Assembly: GCA_026129135.1 (NCBI GenBank)
Contig: JAHCIQ010000001.1
Coordinates: 558,001-622,000 of the forward strand
Direction of reading: 5' to 3'
DNA: 64,000 bases
From: Cyanobacteria bacterium TGS_CYA1
Lineage (GTDB): Bacteria > Cyanobacteriota > Vampirovibrionia > Obscuribacterales > Obscuribacteraceae
The stretch's first letter is position 1. Each line of letters starts with the position of its first letter. Positions 8,995 through 17,572 of this stretch are shown here, one piece after another. Under the pieces are notes generated by a model. The model ran no database searches and was not told the origin of the DNA. It saw only the letters and a program-made list of their open reading frames with translations. Both the position numbers and the translations under genes were made by a program.

Positions 8995-10956
8995 TTAGCG
9001 ACTCGTTGATTTTACGAGGTTTACTAATACTTTTGCCACCATAAATACATTTCCAATCAAAAAAAGAGGAGCAAATTCTTTTGTCTCAGGAATCAAAGTG
9101 GCAGTTGCATAAAAACCTGCAAAAGCGATGAACCATACCGAGTCGGTAAGGTAGACCATTTTACTTTGCTTTTGGGCCTTGACTTCGTTTTCGAGCCTTG
9201 TCAATTCCTCTTTAAGTTGCCTTATTTCTTTCTCTTCTTTTGATTCGACAAGTGACAAAGAAATCTCAGCGGCTGCTTCTGCCTCGGCTTCGCCCATCAA
9301 AACAGGGCTTAAAGCTTGCAAATTAGTCTGTGAAGATTTTGCAATGCTTGACTGAGATGCGACAGCCAGGGAAGCTTTATCAGATTTGGATTTGGTCATA
9401 GGACCAAAAAAACGGTTCCAAACGCCGCGCAAAAGATTTGTATATTCGCCCTGGACCAGTTTCATAGCTTCTTGCGCCTGTTCAGGACTACTCATCAAGA
9501 GGCGTTTGAGCGAGGGTTTAGCTGCTTCAACAAATGAAAAATTGGGATCCAGGGTTCTTGCAATTCCTTCAAGCGACGAACCTGCTCGCAACAAGTAGGC
9601 AAGAGTCGGTGGAAGCGCAATTGCTCTGGCATCGGCAATTTCGTCAATTTCGGTTTCCAGATGGGTGAAATCAAGGTCTTTGATAGACTTGCCCTGATAG
9701 TAAGCCAGAAAAGGCTCCAGCGTTTTTTTAATCGACTCTGAGTTGGCATTTTCTTTGATTACGCCAATAGTTCTCATATGTTTGACCAAAGAGACAAGGT
9801 CTTCTTTTATCACTGCTATGACACAGCCAAAAATGGCACGTCTTTGCTCTTCAGAGATTTCGCTAATCATGCCAAAGTCGTACAAGACAATATTGCCGCG
9901 CTCATCCACCGCCATATTACCTGCGTGAGGGTCGGCGTGAAAAAAGCCATGAAGCAAAACCTGCTCCATGAAAGCATTGATCAAACTATTGCCGATATGA
10001 ACGAGGTCAAGACCCGTGTCTTTGAGCTGTTCTATCTGGTCAACTTTGATTCCAGGAATATATTCCAGAGTTAAAACCCTGCGCCCTGTGTACTTCCAGA
10101 ACACTCTGGGAATGCGAATGTCAACGTGCTCTTTGAGCATATGTCTTATGCGGTCAGCGTTCTTGCCTTCCTGCAAATAATCCAGTTCTTCAAACAGGGT
10201 TTTGCCAAACTCGTCAGATAGGCTGAGCCAGGCATTCCAGTCTCCAGTGGGACGAATGACCGAGCCAATGCGGGTGACAAAGCGCATATAGCCTAAGTCT
10301 TGATAGAACCGAGTGGCTAGGTGCGGACGTTGGATTTTGACTGCGACTGGATGTCCGTCTTGAAGCCAGGCTCTGTGAACCTGTCCGATACTGGCCGATG
10401 CGATTGGTACCTCTTCGAAACGCGAGAAAATAACATCTGGCGATGCGCCTAAATCGGCTTCGATAGTCTCTCTTACCTGATCTATCGGTACGGGAGGTAC
10501 GCGGTCTTGCAATAAGACCAGCTCCTCGGCTAATTCTTCAGAGAGTATGTCGCGTCTGACAGACAAGAACTGACCAAGCTTAATGAAAGTGGGACCTAGT
10601 TCTACAAGAGTTTGTCTTATGCGTGATGCTTTGCGCTCTGCTCTCTTTTGAGCGGTGATGACCTTTTTCTGCACATATGTTTCGGAAAAAGATTCAGCGG
10701 CAAAGCTTGCAAGAGTGCGTGCAATCTTCCAGAAGCGCTCGTCTTTTACGACTTCGTTTGGATGAATGCAGTCATCGGCAATGCGAGTGTCATAAACCAG
10801 TTTGCCCCCGGACAGATTGCGATTGGGGCGCGGCTCGTTCGCTCTTGTAACCGTGCTTTCGACCAGTTCTTTGATGGCAAGGGTTCGCGAGCGCCGTTTA
10901 CGCCCCCCTCCAGACGTGCTGCCATCTCTAGACTTTCGTTTCTTAGCTTCAGTCAC
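8995..10956 (-). CDS. ABC1/ADCK (UbiB-type) atypical kinase
   Basis: 653 residues. After a basic N-terminus (KKRKSRDG, GGGRKRRSR) come the family motifs: the KxGQ motif in KLGQFLSVRRDIL, the alanine-loop region SASIGQVHRAW, VAVKIQRP, HADPHAGNM and LYDFGMI. The C-terminus holds a coiled coil (about 570-600, KEEKEIRQLKEELTRLENEV) and two hydrophobic helices, so it should be membrane-anchored. Members support quinone and other isoprenoid-lipid metabolism and hydrolyse ATP; a quinone role would fit the NDH-2 gene elsewhere in the window, but that is inference. It begins 33 bases after the small coiled-coil gene and is probably co-transcribed. Confidence 0.92.
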   Translation of the reverse strand: MTEAKKRKSRDGSTSGGGRKRRSRTLAIKELVESTVTRANEPRPNRNLSGGKLVYDTRIADDCIHPNEVVKDERFWKIARTLASFAAESFSETYVQKKVITAQKRAERKASRIRQTLVELGPTFIKLGQFLSVRRDILSEELAEELVLLQDRVPPVPIDQVRETIEADLGASPDVIFSRFEEVPIASASIGQVHRAWLQDGHPVAVKIQRPHLATRFYQDLGYMRFVTRIGSVIRPTGDWNAWLSLSDEFGKTLFEELDYLQEGKNADRIRHMLKEHVDIRIPRVFWKYTGRRVLTLEYIPGIKVDQIEQLKDTGLDLVHIGNSLINAFMEQVLLHGFFHADPHAGNMAVDERGNIVLYDFGMISEISEEQRRAIFGCVIAVIKEDLVSLVKHMRTIGVIKENANSESIKKTLEPFLAYYQGKSIKDLDFTHLETEIDEIADARAIALPPTLAYLLRAGSSLEGIARTLDPNFSFVEAAKPSLKRLLMSSPEQAQEAMKLVQGEYTNLLRGVWNRFFGPMTKSKSDKASLAVASQSSIAKSSQTNLQALSPVLMGEAEAEAAAEISLSLVESKEEKEIRQLKEELTRLENEVKAQKQSKMVYLTDSVWFIAFAGFYATATLIPETKEFAPLFLIGNVFMVAKVLVNLVKSTSR

Positions 10957-10989
10957 ATCTATATAATAATGAGTTTTTTAAAAGAGGTC

Positions 10990-11352
10990 TTAAACTGATA
11001 CTTTGTTCTGTTTAAGTTCTGAAATCTCGGCTCTTAGAGTAGCAATCTCGGCTCTCAATTCGTTTATCTCGGTAGCATCGCCCAGGGCGCCCAGAGAAAA
11101 TTCGGCTACTTGACGACGAATTTTTTCTTTGACTTGACCTTCGAGAATTTCTGAACGATTCCAGATATTTTGCGAGAACTCGTTGACCGACTCTTTCAAT
11201 TTTTCTTTGGCGTCGGAAACCTTGTCTGTGCCTGAAGATTTGTACTCGGTAGCTTTTGCAGTGAGCGCGTCCACGCAGTCTTCCAGGCGTTCGCGACCGA
11301 CTTCGAAAGTCGCTTTTGCTAGAAATAGGAGTTTGATTAGGGGCCGAATCAC
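10990..11352 (-). CDS. Small amphipathic/coiled-coil protein
   Basis: 120 residues from a GTG start at 11352, chosen because TGGAGG lies 8 bases upstream; the open frame extends to TTG 11391 but without a ribosome-binding site. The N-terminus is hydrophobic (IRPLIKLLFLAKATF). A long charged helical middle follows, and a perfect leucine-type coiled coil forms the end (INELRAEIATLRAEISELK). It looks like a phasin- or membrane-associated scaffold protein, but no family was recognised. As the first gene of the run leading into the ABC1 kinase, it may help that kinase sit at the membrane; this is inference only. Confidence 0.75.
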   Translation of the reverse strand: MIRPLIKLLFLAKATFEVGRERLEDCVDALTAKATEYKSSGTDKVSDAKEKLKESVNEFSQNIWNRSEILEGQVKEKIRRQVAEFSLGALGDATEINELRAEIATLRAEISELKQNKVSV

Positions 11353-11495
11353 AGAGAAAACCTCCAAATACGTGGCTGCCAACAGGGACAAAAGTTAGGG
11401 AAAATTATACACTAGAGTTATATGAATGATGCAGATGTGTTACATCTGGTCAACACAGCTTATATAGCACGCACAAAAAATTCGTAGGAAAAAAG

Positions 11496-12479
11496 ATGAA
11501 GACAGAATCAAAGAAGTCTCACGCATCAAAGATTGAGACTGCTCCGGGACTGAATATGGGCAAAAAGAAACTGGACAAAGTGACTCTCATCTTTGTTCCT
11601 TTGCATCTTGGTGGTCCACATCGCGGAGTTAGCATGGGTCCTGCAGCTATGAAAGTGGCTGAGGTTGCCGAAAAAATCGAACGTCTTGGTTTTACGGTCA
11701 GAAATGAAGTTGAAGTAAGCGTTCCTAATTCGGTTTGCTGGGCCGAGCACGGTTCTGCTCCCAAATGCGTGCCCGAAATCACAGAAGTCTCTCTTCAAGT
11801 GGCTGAAGCCGTCGAAGAAGCAATGTCCAACGACTCTATTCCAGTCACCATCGGTGGTGACCACTCGCTTGCTATCGGCAGTATCGCCGGCGTTTCGAGC
11901 TATTATCGCAAACGCAAAGAAAACTTCGGGCTGGTCTGGTTCGATGCTCACGGAGACATCAACACCCCCGATACTACTAGCAGTGGCAACGTGCACGGAA
12001 TGCCTCTTGCCGTGTCGCTTGGCTACGGCGACAAGCGTATGGTCGACTTGCTTGGGTTTTCACCCAAAGTTCAGCCAAACAGGTCTGTACTAATAGGTAT
12101 TCGCGATTTGGATCCACCCGAGCGCGAAATGATTGACCAGTCGGGGATCACTCCCTACACTATTCGCGACATCGATCATCTGGGCTTGAGCCGGGTTACC
12201 GACCTGGCTGTAAGTTCGCTTGGCTCTGACATAGCCGGTTTGCACTTGTCATTCGATATAGACGTAATCGATCCCGATGTGGCGCCTGGCGTAAGCACAG
12301 CTGCTCCTGGTGGATTGAACTATAGAGAATCGCTTCATGCCCTGACTTTGTTAGCTGAATCCAGACTGTTGCGTTCAATAGATATAGTCGAACTCAATCC
12401 GGCGAATGATATACGCAACAAAACTGCCGAGCTTGCGACAGACCTGATTCTAGCTAGCCTTGGACGTCGCATCCTTTAA
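11496..12479 (+). CDS. rocF: Arginase (ureohydrolase family)
   Basis: 327 residues. All manganese-binding motifs are present: GGDHSLAIG, FDAHGDINTP, and SFDIDVIDPDVAPG, with a C-terminal SIDIVELNPANDIRNKTA segment typical of arginases rather than agmatinases. It would hydrolyse arginine to ornithine and urea. A 25-30 residue Lys/Ser-rich N-terminal extension precedes the core (PLHLGGPHRGVSMGPAAM). The ribosome-binding site AGGAAAAAAG supports the ATG. No urease or ornithine genes lie nearby. The gene is divergent from the ABC1 kinase run, sharing a 143-base intergenic region. Formiminoglutamase is a less likely alternative. Confidence 0.88.
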   Translation: MKTESKKSHASKIETAPGLNMGKKKLDKVTLIFVPLHLGGPHRGVSMGPAAMKVAEVAEKIERLGFTVRNEVEVSVPNSVCWAEHGSAPKCVPEITEVSLQVAEAVEEAMSNDSIPVTIGGDHSLAIGSIAGVSSYYRKRKENFGLVWFDAHGDINTPDTTSSGNVHGMPLAVSLGYGDKRMVDLLGFSPKVQPNRSVLIGIRDLDPPEREMIDQSGITPYTIRDIDHLGLSRVTDLAVSSLGSDIAGLHLSFDIDVIDPDVAPGVSTAAPGGLNYRESLHALTLLAESRLLRSIDIVELNPANDIRNKTAELATDLILASLGRRIL

Positions 12480-12540
12480 TTGGAACCATTTCAATATGGT
12501 ATAAACAGCATTCTTATAACCTGTTTATTGGGTCTTTCAA

Positions 12541-14154
12541 ATGTTGTCAAAAACTGTTTTTTTCTTTCTTTGTTCGGTTTTAACTCTGAGCACAGAGATT
12601 TTCTTTGGCGTAAATGCAGCTTATGCAGATGATGCCGAGATTGCAAGCACCGTTCAAAAAGAAAAAGTCGTTGCAAGTGCACAGGATTTGCTTAAAAATA
12701 TCAAGCAGAAAGCCGATGTTGTGGCAGGTTACAGAAGCACTGGCTTTTCTAAAGCAGAAGAGTTCGACAAGCTTAAGCAAGACGTCAAGCAAGTATTGGA
12801 CCAGCGCAATTCTTTTGGCGAATCGCTCAATCTACCCAAACTCGATTTCAGTACCGAAGAAAAAAGAATCGCAGCGGGTGAATTGCAAAATCCACTCAAA
12901 GATTACACTTCTTCTTGCACAGAAGAAAGACTCGCATCAGAAGGGCTTATAGACACTCTTTCGCCTGCAGGATTCAGCGAAGCACGAAACGCTGTAGACA
13001 CTTTAATCTTGAAGCGTGTGCGTCGTGAAATGGAAGATAAAATGTCTTCGTTCAAAATCGAAATCGATCGTTCTTTGAAAGAACAGGTCAAACAAGGCTC
13101 CCGCAAACTAGTTCGCGATTATGTCTCGCGCTTGAGCATAAAACAAGGTGGACAGCTATCTATCAGCCTCGATTCTGAAAATGCTCTGAGCTGGAGTCCA
13201 GCAAAATTGAAAGCGATGTCTGGCAAAAAAGACACTTTGCAAAACAGGATGCTTAAAGCAGCAAAGCGAGTCGAACTGCGCACTCAGCAAGTAAACGCTT
13301 TGATGCCGACTGCCAAAAGATATGAAATTGAAGATGCTTTAGAGCGTGGACGCGGTGCAATTCTTTCTACCAAATCTATTCGGATAGAATTGAACAAAGC
13401 TGGTGCTGGCGCTTTCAAAAATTATTTAGACGGAACTTGTGCTCAGCTGAGTTCGGCCATGAGCTCGTTGAAGTTCAGACTCTTAAATGATACGCCTTCG
13501 GGTAGAGCCGATTTGAAATACACCCAAGCCTTGCTTGCTTCAATCGAAGCTGACGTAAATAACGTTCTCAAAAAATATGGAATAGAGCCGACCATTCAAC
13601 TCGAAGAAGATTCGAGCTCAGTGGTGGTATCAAATCTAGGAGGCAATATCGCCTTCTATTATGACGATCAGCTCGTCGTTGCCAAGCAAGTACTCAGAAG
13701 CCATGGTGGAGTGTTCGAAGTCCGTGCTGTCGCCAAAGATGACGTACAGCGCAAAATGGCTACTCTGAGTGGTGGCGATATCAAATGGATTGCCAAAAAT
13801 CTTTCGCACTACCATTACGACGAAGTCGACCCTGAAACGCAAGCAAAGCGCAAAGATGTCGAATACACTCTGAAGTCGGAAAAGTATTTCTGGGTACCGA
13901 TGCAAAACACCTGGGAGCAGTCGCTCAATCATATTCAATGGACAAACAGCAACATCAAAAATCAGGGTTCGGAAAATAACGCCATCAGGCTTACCGTTTC
14001 GCAACCAGGAATTCCAGTGAAATTCTCTGTCAGGGGGCAAACCTCCTGGGATGCAAGAGTGAGCGAGGACTCAGCGGGCGACAGTCGCACTGTGGTCGAT
14101 CCGCCATATTGCGATGGCTATATCGAATTCAGTTTCAACAAACCCAAGAAATAA
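12541..14154 (+). CDS. Secreted helical protein of unknown function
   Basis: 537 residues with a signal peptide (about 1-29, FFFLCSVLTLSTEIFFGVNA). The first two thirds are rich in charged helices (heptad-like Lys/Glu/Leu patterns, about 40-330). The last third contains beta-rich segments: NLGGNIAFYYDDQLVVAKQ, and a section around YFWVPMQNTWEQSLNHIQW. I do not recognise a family. The C-terminus (about 450-537) reads like a carbohydrate- or ligand-binding beta-sandwich, but this is a guess. No clear ribosome-binding site precedes the ATG. It follows arginase by 61 bases. Confidence 0.7.
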   Translation: MLSKTVFFFLCSVLTLSTEIFFGVNAAYADDAEIASTVQKEKVVASAQDLLKNIKQKADVVAGYRSTGFSKAEEFDKLKQDVKQVLDQRNSFGESLNLPKLDFSTEEKRIAAGELQNPLKDYTSSCTEERLASEGLIDTLSPAGFSEARNAVDTLILKRVRREMEDKMSSFKIEIDRSLKEQVKQGSRKLVRDYVSRLSIKQGGQLSISLDSENALSWSPAKLKAMSGKKDTLQNRMLKAAKRVELRTQQVNALMPTAKRYEIEDALERGRGAILSTKSIRIELNKAGAGAFKNYLDGTCAQLSSAMSSLKFRLLNDTPSGRADLKYTQALLASIEADVNNVLKKYGIEPTIQLEEDSSSVVVSNLGGNIAFYYDDQLVVAKQVLRSHGGVFEVRAVAKDDVQRKMATLSGGDIKWIAKNLSHYHYDEVDPETQAKRKDVEYTLKSEKYFWVPMQNTWEQSLNHIQWTNSNIKNQGSENNAIRLTVSQPGIPVKFSVRGQTSWDARVSEDSAGDSRTVVDPPYCDGYIEFSFNKPKK

Positions 14155-14320
14155 TCTTTAACAAGGTGAGCTAAAAATAGGCTTGGCGCTGAATTAATGT
14201 GCTGAGCTATCGGTGCGCTATCAAGGCGATATATTTCAGTGTCAATATAAGACCGGTTTAATAAGGAGGGTTGCCAATCCTCACTTATAATTCGCTTGGA
14301 TACTAAGCGGTGTTTGTCTT

Positions 14321-14848
14321 TTGGCTCATTTAACTCTTCCAGAAAAACAAGATCAAGTTCACGAAGAAGACGAAGATTTTCAAGAACAAGAAACCAGATC
14401 AGAGCTGCATGAATTGAAAATCACTGCTCAGGTCATCGGCTATCATGCTCTTAAATTTTTGCTGCCTACAGTCGCGATAAGTATCACGCTTGGATGCGGA
14501 ATCACTCTCAGCGTTTGGGCTTTGAACCAATTGAACAAATTGCCTATACAGGCATTTCCAGCAAGCAGTGCAGCGATTGATAAAAACAATCTGGATTCAA
14601 ACAAACGAGATAAAGCGAATGAAATAACACCAGCTGTGGTGCACGCTACAACTGCACAGAAAAAAGTTCGTAAGGCAAAAGTGCAAGCTCAGGCAAAACA
14701 AAACCCACGCAAATATCCGCAAAGGCGCTCAGCCTATCAAGATCCATGGGCAGATTATTACTATTACGAGCCCAGCCATCCACGCGGTGGAGAAATCACC
14801 CATTCAGATGGAATGGTTACCGAGTATCGCTGGAACAAAAAGCATTAA
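14321..14848 (+). CDS. Single-pass membrane protein, unknown
   Basis: 175 residues read from a TTG, the only usual start in this frame. The N-terminus is acidic (VHEEDEDFQEQE) and cytoplasmic by the positive-inside rule. One membrane helix follows at about 45-70 (FLLPTVAISITLGCGITLSV). The rest is basic and Tyr/Pro-rich (KKVRKAKVQAQAKQNP, DPWADYYYYE), probably outside the membrane near the cell wall. A TATAAT box lies at 14286-14291, about 30 bases upstream. An AAGGAGGG at 14262-14269 belongs to another frame and ends in a stop after 12 codons. The start is uncertain and function unknown. Confidence 0.6.
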   Translation: MAHLTLPEKQDQVHEEDEDFQEQETRSELHELKITAQVIGYHALKFLLPTVAISITLGCGITLSVWALNQLNKLPIQAFPASSAAIDKNNLDSNKRDKANEITPAVVHATTAQKKVRKAKVQAQAKQNPRKYPQRRSAYQDPWADYYYYEPSHPRGGEITHSDGMVTEYRWNKKH

Positions 14849-14872
14849 TTTCTCGGCGCTTGACTCTTGATC

Positions 14873-15607
14873 CTAACCTAATTCGCTCAAAGCTTCGGTA
14901 AGCCTTTTGTATAAAGTCGATAGCCATTTAGGCTGTTGGTCCATTTTTATCTTTGGCTTTGCTTTTGCCAGATTGCATGGTGCTAAAATCACATCTACAT
15001 TTTCTCTTCCAACGTCGCTTACAAGCACGTAGATTTCTTCGATGGCGTCATCACCCATAGCCAGGCATCCGACTGAAGCATTGCTTCCATGAATCATGAT
15101 GTCGCCACCAAGTTTGGTGCGATTTTCATTTTCGGCATGAGTTTTGTCCTCTTGATTTGGATAATTAACTCTAAGTGAAAGATGATAAAGCGAGTTTGGA
15201 TTGAACGAGTCTATTTTGTAAAAGCCCTCTAGTACCTGCCAATCGCCTTCTTTTAGTTTGGGACCAGCCTCGCCGCTTGCAGCCATTATGTTGTAGGTAT
15301 GAATTAATTTTGGGCGAGAGCTTGTGCTTTCTTCGCTATCGTCATCGCTGATGTTTTTATCTACTGCGTAAACGCGCAGTTCTTTTTCTGCTTTGAGTCC
15401 AACTAGATAAAGATGTTTGGGTGGATATGAAAGATCTTGTTTGCGACAGAAAGACTTGAGAACCGCTTCCACTTTCGGTTTATATTTACCTATGGCATCA
15501 GAATGACTGATTCTTGGTTTTGCCAACACTTTCTTCTTCAATAAAAATACTGATCCTGTAAGGATCGTGAGTACAATTAGCAAACTTATTAAAATCTTTG
15601 TCCGCAT
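14873..15607 (-). CDS. L,D-transpeptidase (YkuD domain)
   Basis: 244 residues with an N-terminal membrane anchor or signal (ILISLLIVLTILTGSVFLL). The C-terminal domain has the YkuD catalytic signature: the histidine in GGDIMIHGSNASVGCLAMG followed by the S-x-G-C cysteine nucleophile. An upstream DWQVLEGFYKID segment is typical of the fold's WxTPxG-like strand. Members cross-link or attach proteins to peptidoglycan between D-centre residues. The variant resembles the YafK/ErfK side of the family. It is divergent from the thioesterase with only 24 bases between start codons, so their promoters overlap coding sequence. Confidence 0.87.
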   Translation of the reverse strand: MRTKILISLLIVLTILTGSVFLLKKKVLAKPRISHSDAIGKYKPKVEAVLKSFCRKQDLSYPPKHLYLVGLKAEKELRVYAVDKNISDDDSEESTSSRPKLIHTYNIMAASGEAGPKLKEGDWQVLEGFYKIDSFNPNSLYHLSLRVNYPNQEDKTHAENENRTKLGGDIMIHGSNASVGCLAMGDDAIEEIYVLVSDVGRENVDVILAPCNLAKAKPKIKMDQQPKWLSTLYKRLTEALSELG

Positions 15608-15631
15608 GCCAATATGTTACTATAAAAAGCC

Positions 15632-16108
15632 ATGAAAAACCATTTGAGCCTGCAAGAGAAATTTGCGCCTAACAGTATCTGTTACGGCTGTGGCCCGGCA
15701 AACAAGGACGGGCTGCAAATTAAGAGTTTTCCGAAAGAAGGCGAGGAAAGCGTGCTTTTGTGCCGTTTCGATGCCGATGCCAAATATCAGGCATTTCCTG
15801 GAATGCTCTATGGGGGCTTGATTGCTTGTTTGCTGGACTGTCATTGCAACTGGACCGCAGCATGGCATTTGAAAAATCAAAACAATCTGGACCAGCCACC
15901 CTGCACAGTTACAGCATCCATTTCGGTTAAATATTTACGCCCTACTCCCTTTTCTGAACCTATAGAAATGTCGGCTCGCGTAATCGATGCCAAAGAAGAT
16001 CGCGCCACCATATCTGGTGAGTTGACTTCAGGTGGCAAAGTTTGCGCTACTGCCGAAGGTTTGTTTGTTGCCGTCAAGCCAGGACATCCAGCCTATCACC
16101 GCTGGTAG
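15632..16108 (+). CDS. PaaI-like hotdog thioesterase
   Basis: 158 residues. The opening CYGCGPANKDGLQIKSF motif and the GMLYGGLIACLLDCHCNWTA helix (hotdog active-site helix, with Asp replacing the more common Glu/Asn variants) mark the 4HBT/PaaI family. Later strands are seen in TASISVKYLRPTP. Such proteins hydrolyse acyl-CoA thioesters in the cytoplasm; the substrate is unknown. The mRNA may be leaderless: a TATAAA box ends 5 bases before the ATG. The APC permease follows after 9 bases, suggesting one transcript. Confidence 0.82.
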   Translation: MKNHLSLQEKFAPNSICYGCGPANKDGLQIKSFPKEGEESVLLCRFDADAKYQAFPGMLYGGLIACLLDCHCNWTAAWHLKNQNNLDQPPCTVTASISVKYLRPTPFSEPIEMSARVIDAKEDRATISGELTSGGKVCATAEGLFVAVKPGHPAYHRW

Positions 16109-16117
16109 TTTCAAAAA

Positions 16118-17572
16118 ATGACCACAACCGATAGTGAAACGCTTTCAAAAGCCGACCAACTGAAAGTGGAAATTACTCCATTCAGCGCCTGGATGGTTGG
16201 CGTTGGATGTTTAATTGGGTCGATGGCCTGGCTCATCCATCCCGCTATGCTTGCGCGCGGTGGAGTGATTGCAACACTCGTCGCCTGGGTTATTGCAGCC
16301 CTTGTTACTTTGCCCCTGGCTTTGATTTTGATGGAGCTGTCATCAATGTTTCCAAGTGCAGGTGGTCCTTATGTCTATAAATATTATGCGCTCAAAAGAT
16401 TGATACCACATGAAGGCGAGCTAGTAGGATTTTTGTGTGGATGGTTATTCTGGATTTCAAATACTGTTGGACTTGCCTGCATAGCAAATGGTGTTTGTAA
16501 TCTTGCATCCTTGCTCATATATGGTGGTGCTCAGCTTTCGCCTGTATGGTTTGGTCCGCTCATAATAATTTGTTTTTTCAGTTTAATTACGTTATTGAAT
16601 TTGCTTCCTGCTGGAAAAGCCACCAGGCTCAATGACGTCTTCACCATCATAAAACTTTTGATGGCAATCGGGTTTGTCGGTCTTGTCTGTATAAAGGCTC
16701 AACAACCAGTACAAACTTTTCTTTTGAATGCCGAACTCAAATCGTTCACAATCGATTCGTTGATAACAAAACTTGCTTCCATTTCGATGCTTGCCCTTGC
16801 GGGCTATTCATTTATAGAAGCAACCGGTTGTATTTCGTATGAAACCAAAGATGCAAGACACGCGGTACCTCGTGCTTTAATTTTGACTCTGGGAACGGTC
16901 ACTGTAATTTATATCGCTATTGCTCTGGCGATAGCTGCCGGTGCTGTGCTTGCTTTGTCGCCTGAGGGAGCCACAATGCTCGTTGCCGGAACCAATCTAG
17001 AAGCAAATTGTTCCGGTGTCACATCGTATCTGGCGGGCAGTCTTTGGGGACAAACATTTGTATGGCTCGTGATACTGTCTATATTTGCTTGCGGATTTGC
17101 CGCGGTAATGGGGCTTGCACGTGTGAGCTATTCGATGGCACAGACAAAACTCTTTCCTGCCCAGTTTGCCCGGCTCGACCATAAAACTGGCGTGCCTCGA
17201 TATGCTTTGAATTTTCAGCTAATTTGTTTGCTTACAATTGCTCTTGGGTCTAATTTACTGACAAAAACTGGTGCGATTTCAGATGCCTATACCTTTCTGG
17301 TAGAAACATTCGGCTTCATGTACGCTTTTGTGGCAATGTTCTACGGAGTATGCGTGGTAAGTTTGAGATACACCGATCCCGAGATGTTACGCCCTTTTAA
17401 GATCGGAAAAAATGGCAATACACTGGTAATTTGTCTGGCTATATTCGTGATTGCAATCTGGGGATATTCGGCCCTATTTTGTGTAAACTGGAAACACCAA
17501 CTTGCCGGTTTGCTAGCATGGCTCTGCGGCATACCGATTTTTAAATATTACAGACGAGGCGATTCTCTGTGA
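16118..17572 (+). CDS. APC-superfamily amino acid permease
   Basis: 484 residues with about 12 hydrophobic helices. The N-terminal helix has the unwound Gly-rich motif (WMVGVGCLIGSMAWLIHPA), and TM2-3 carry LMELSSMFPSAGGPYVYKYY, the classic APC conserved region with the Pro/Ser-Gly pair. It would import or exchange an amino acid or amine across the inner membrane; substrate unknown. The stop overlaps the next gene's GTG (GTGA), so the two are translationally coupled. A start closer to KVEITPF is possible because the preceding 18 residues are hydrophilic. Confidence 0.87.
   Translation: MTTTDSETLSKADQLKVEITPFSAWMVGVGCLIGSMAWLIHPAMLARGGVIATLVAWVIAALVTLPLALILMELSSMFPSAGGPYVYKYYALKRLIPHEGELVGFLCGWLFWISNTVGLACIANGVCNLASLLIYGGAQLSPVWFGPLIIICFFSLITLLNLLPAGKATRLNDVFTIIKLLMAIGFVGLVCIKAQQPVQTFLLNAELKSFTIDSLITKLASISMLALAGYSFIEATGCISYETKDARHAVPRALILTLGTVTVIYIAIALAIAAGAVLALSPEGATMLVAGTNLEANCSGVTSYLAGSLWGQTFVWLVILSIFACGFAAVMGLARVSYSMAQTKLFPAQFARLDHKTGVPRYALNFQLICLLTIALGSNLLTKTGAISDAYTFLVETFGFMYAFVAMFYGVCVVSLRYTDPEMLRPFKIGKNGNTLVICLAIFVIAIWGYSALFCVNWKHQLAGLLAWLCGIPIFKYYRRGDSL

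Noticed and set aside
14262-14306. 12-codon frame after AAGGAGGG as a leader peptide
   Set aside because: The TTG is only one base from the ribosome-binding site and nothing else supports translation.
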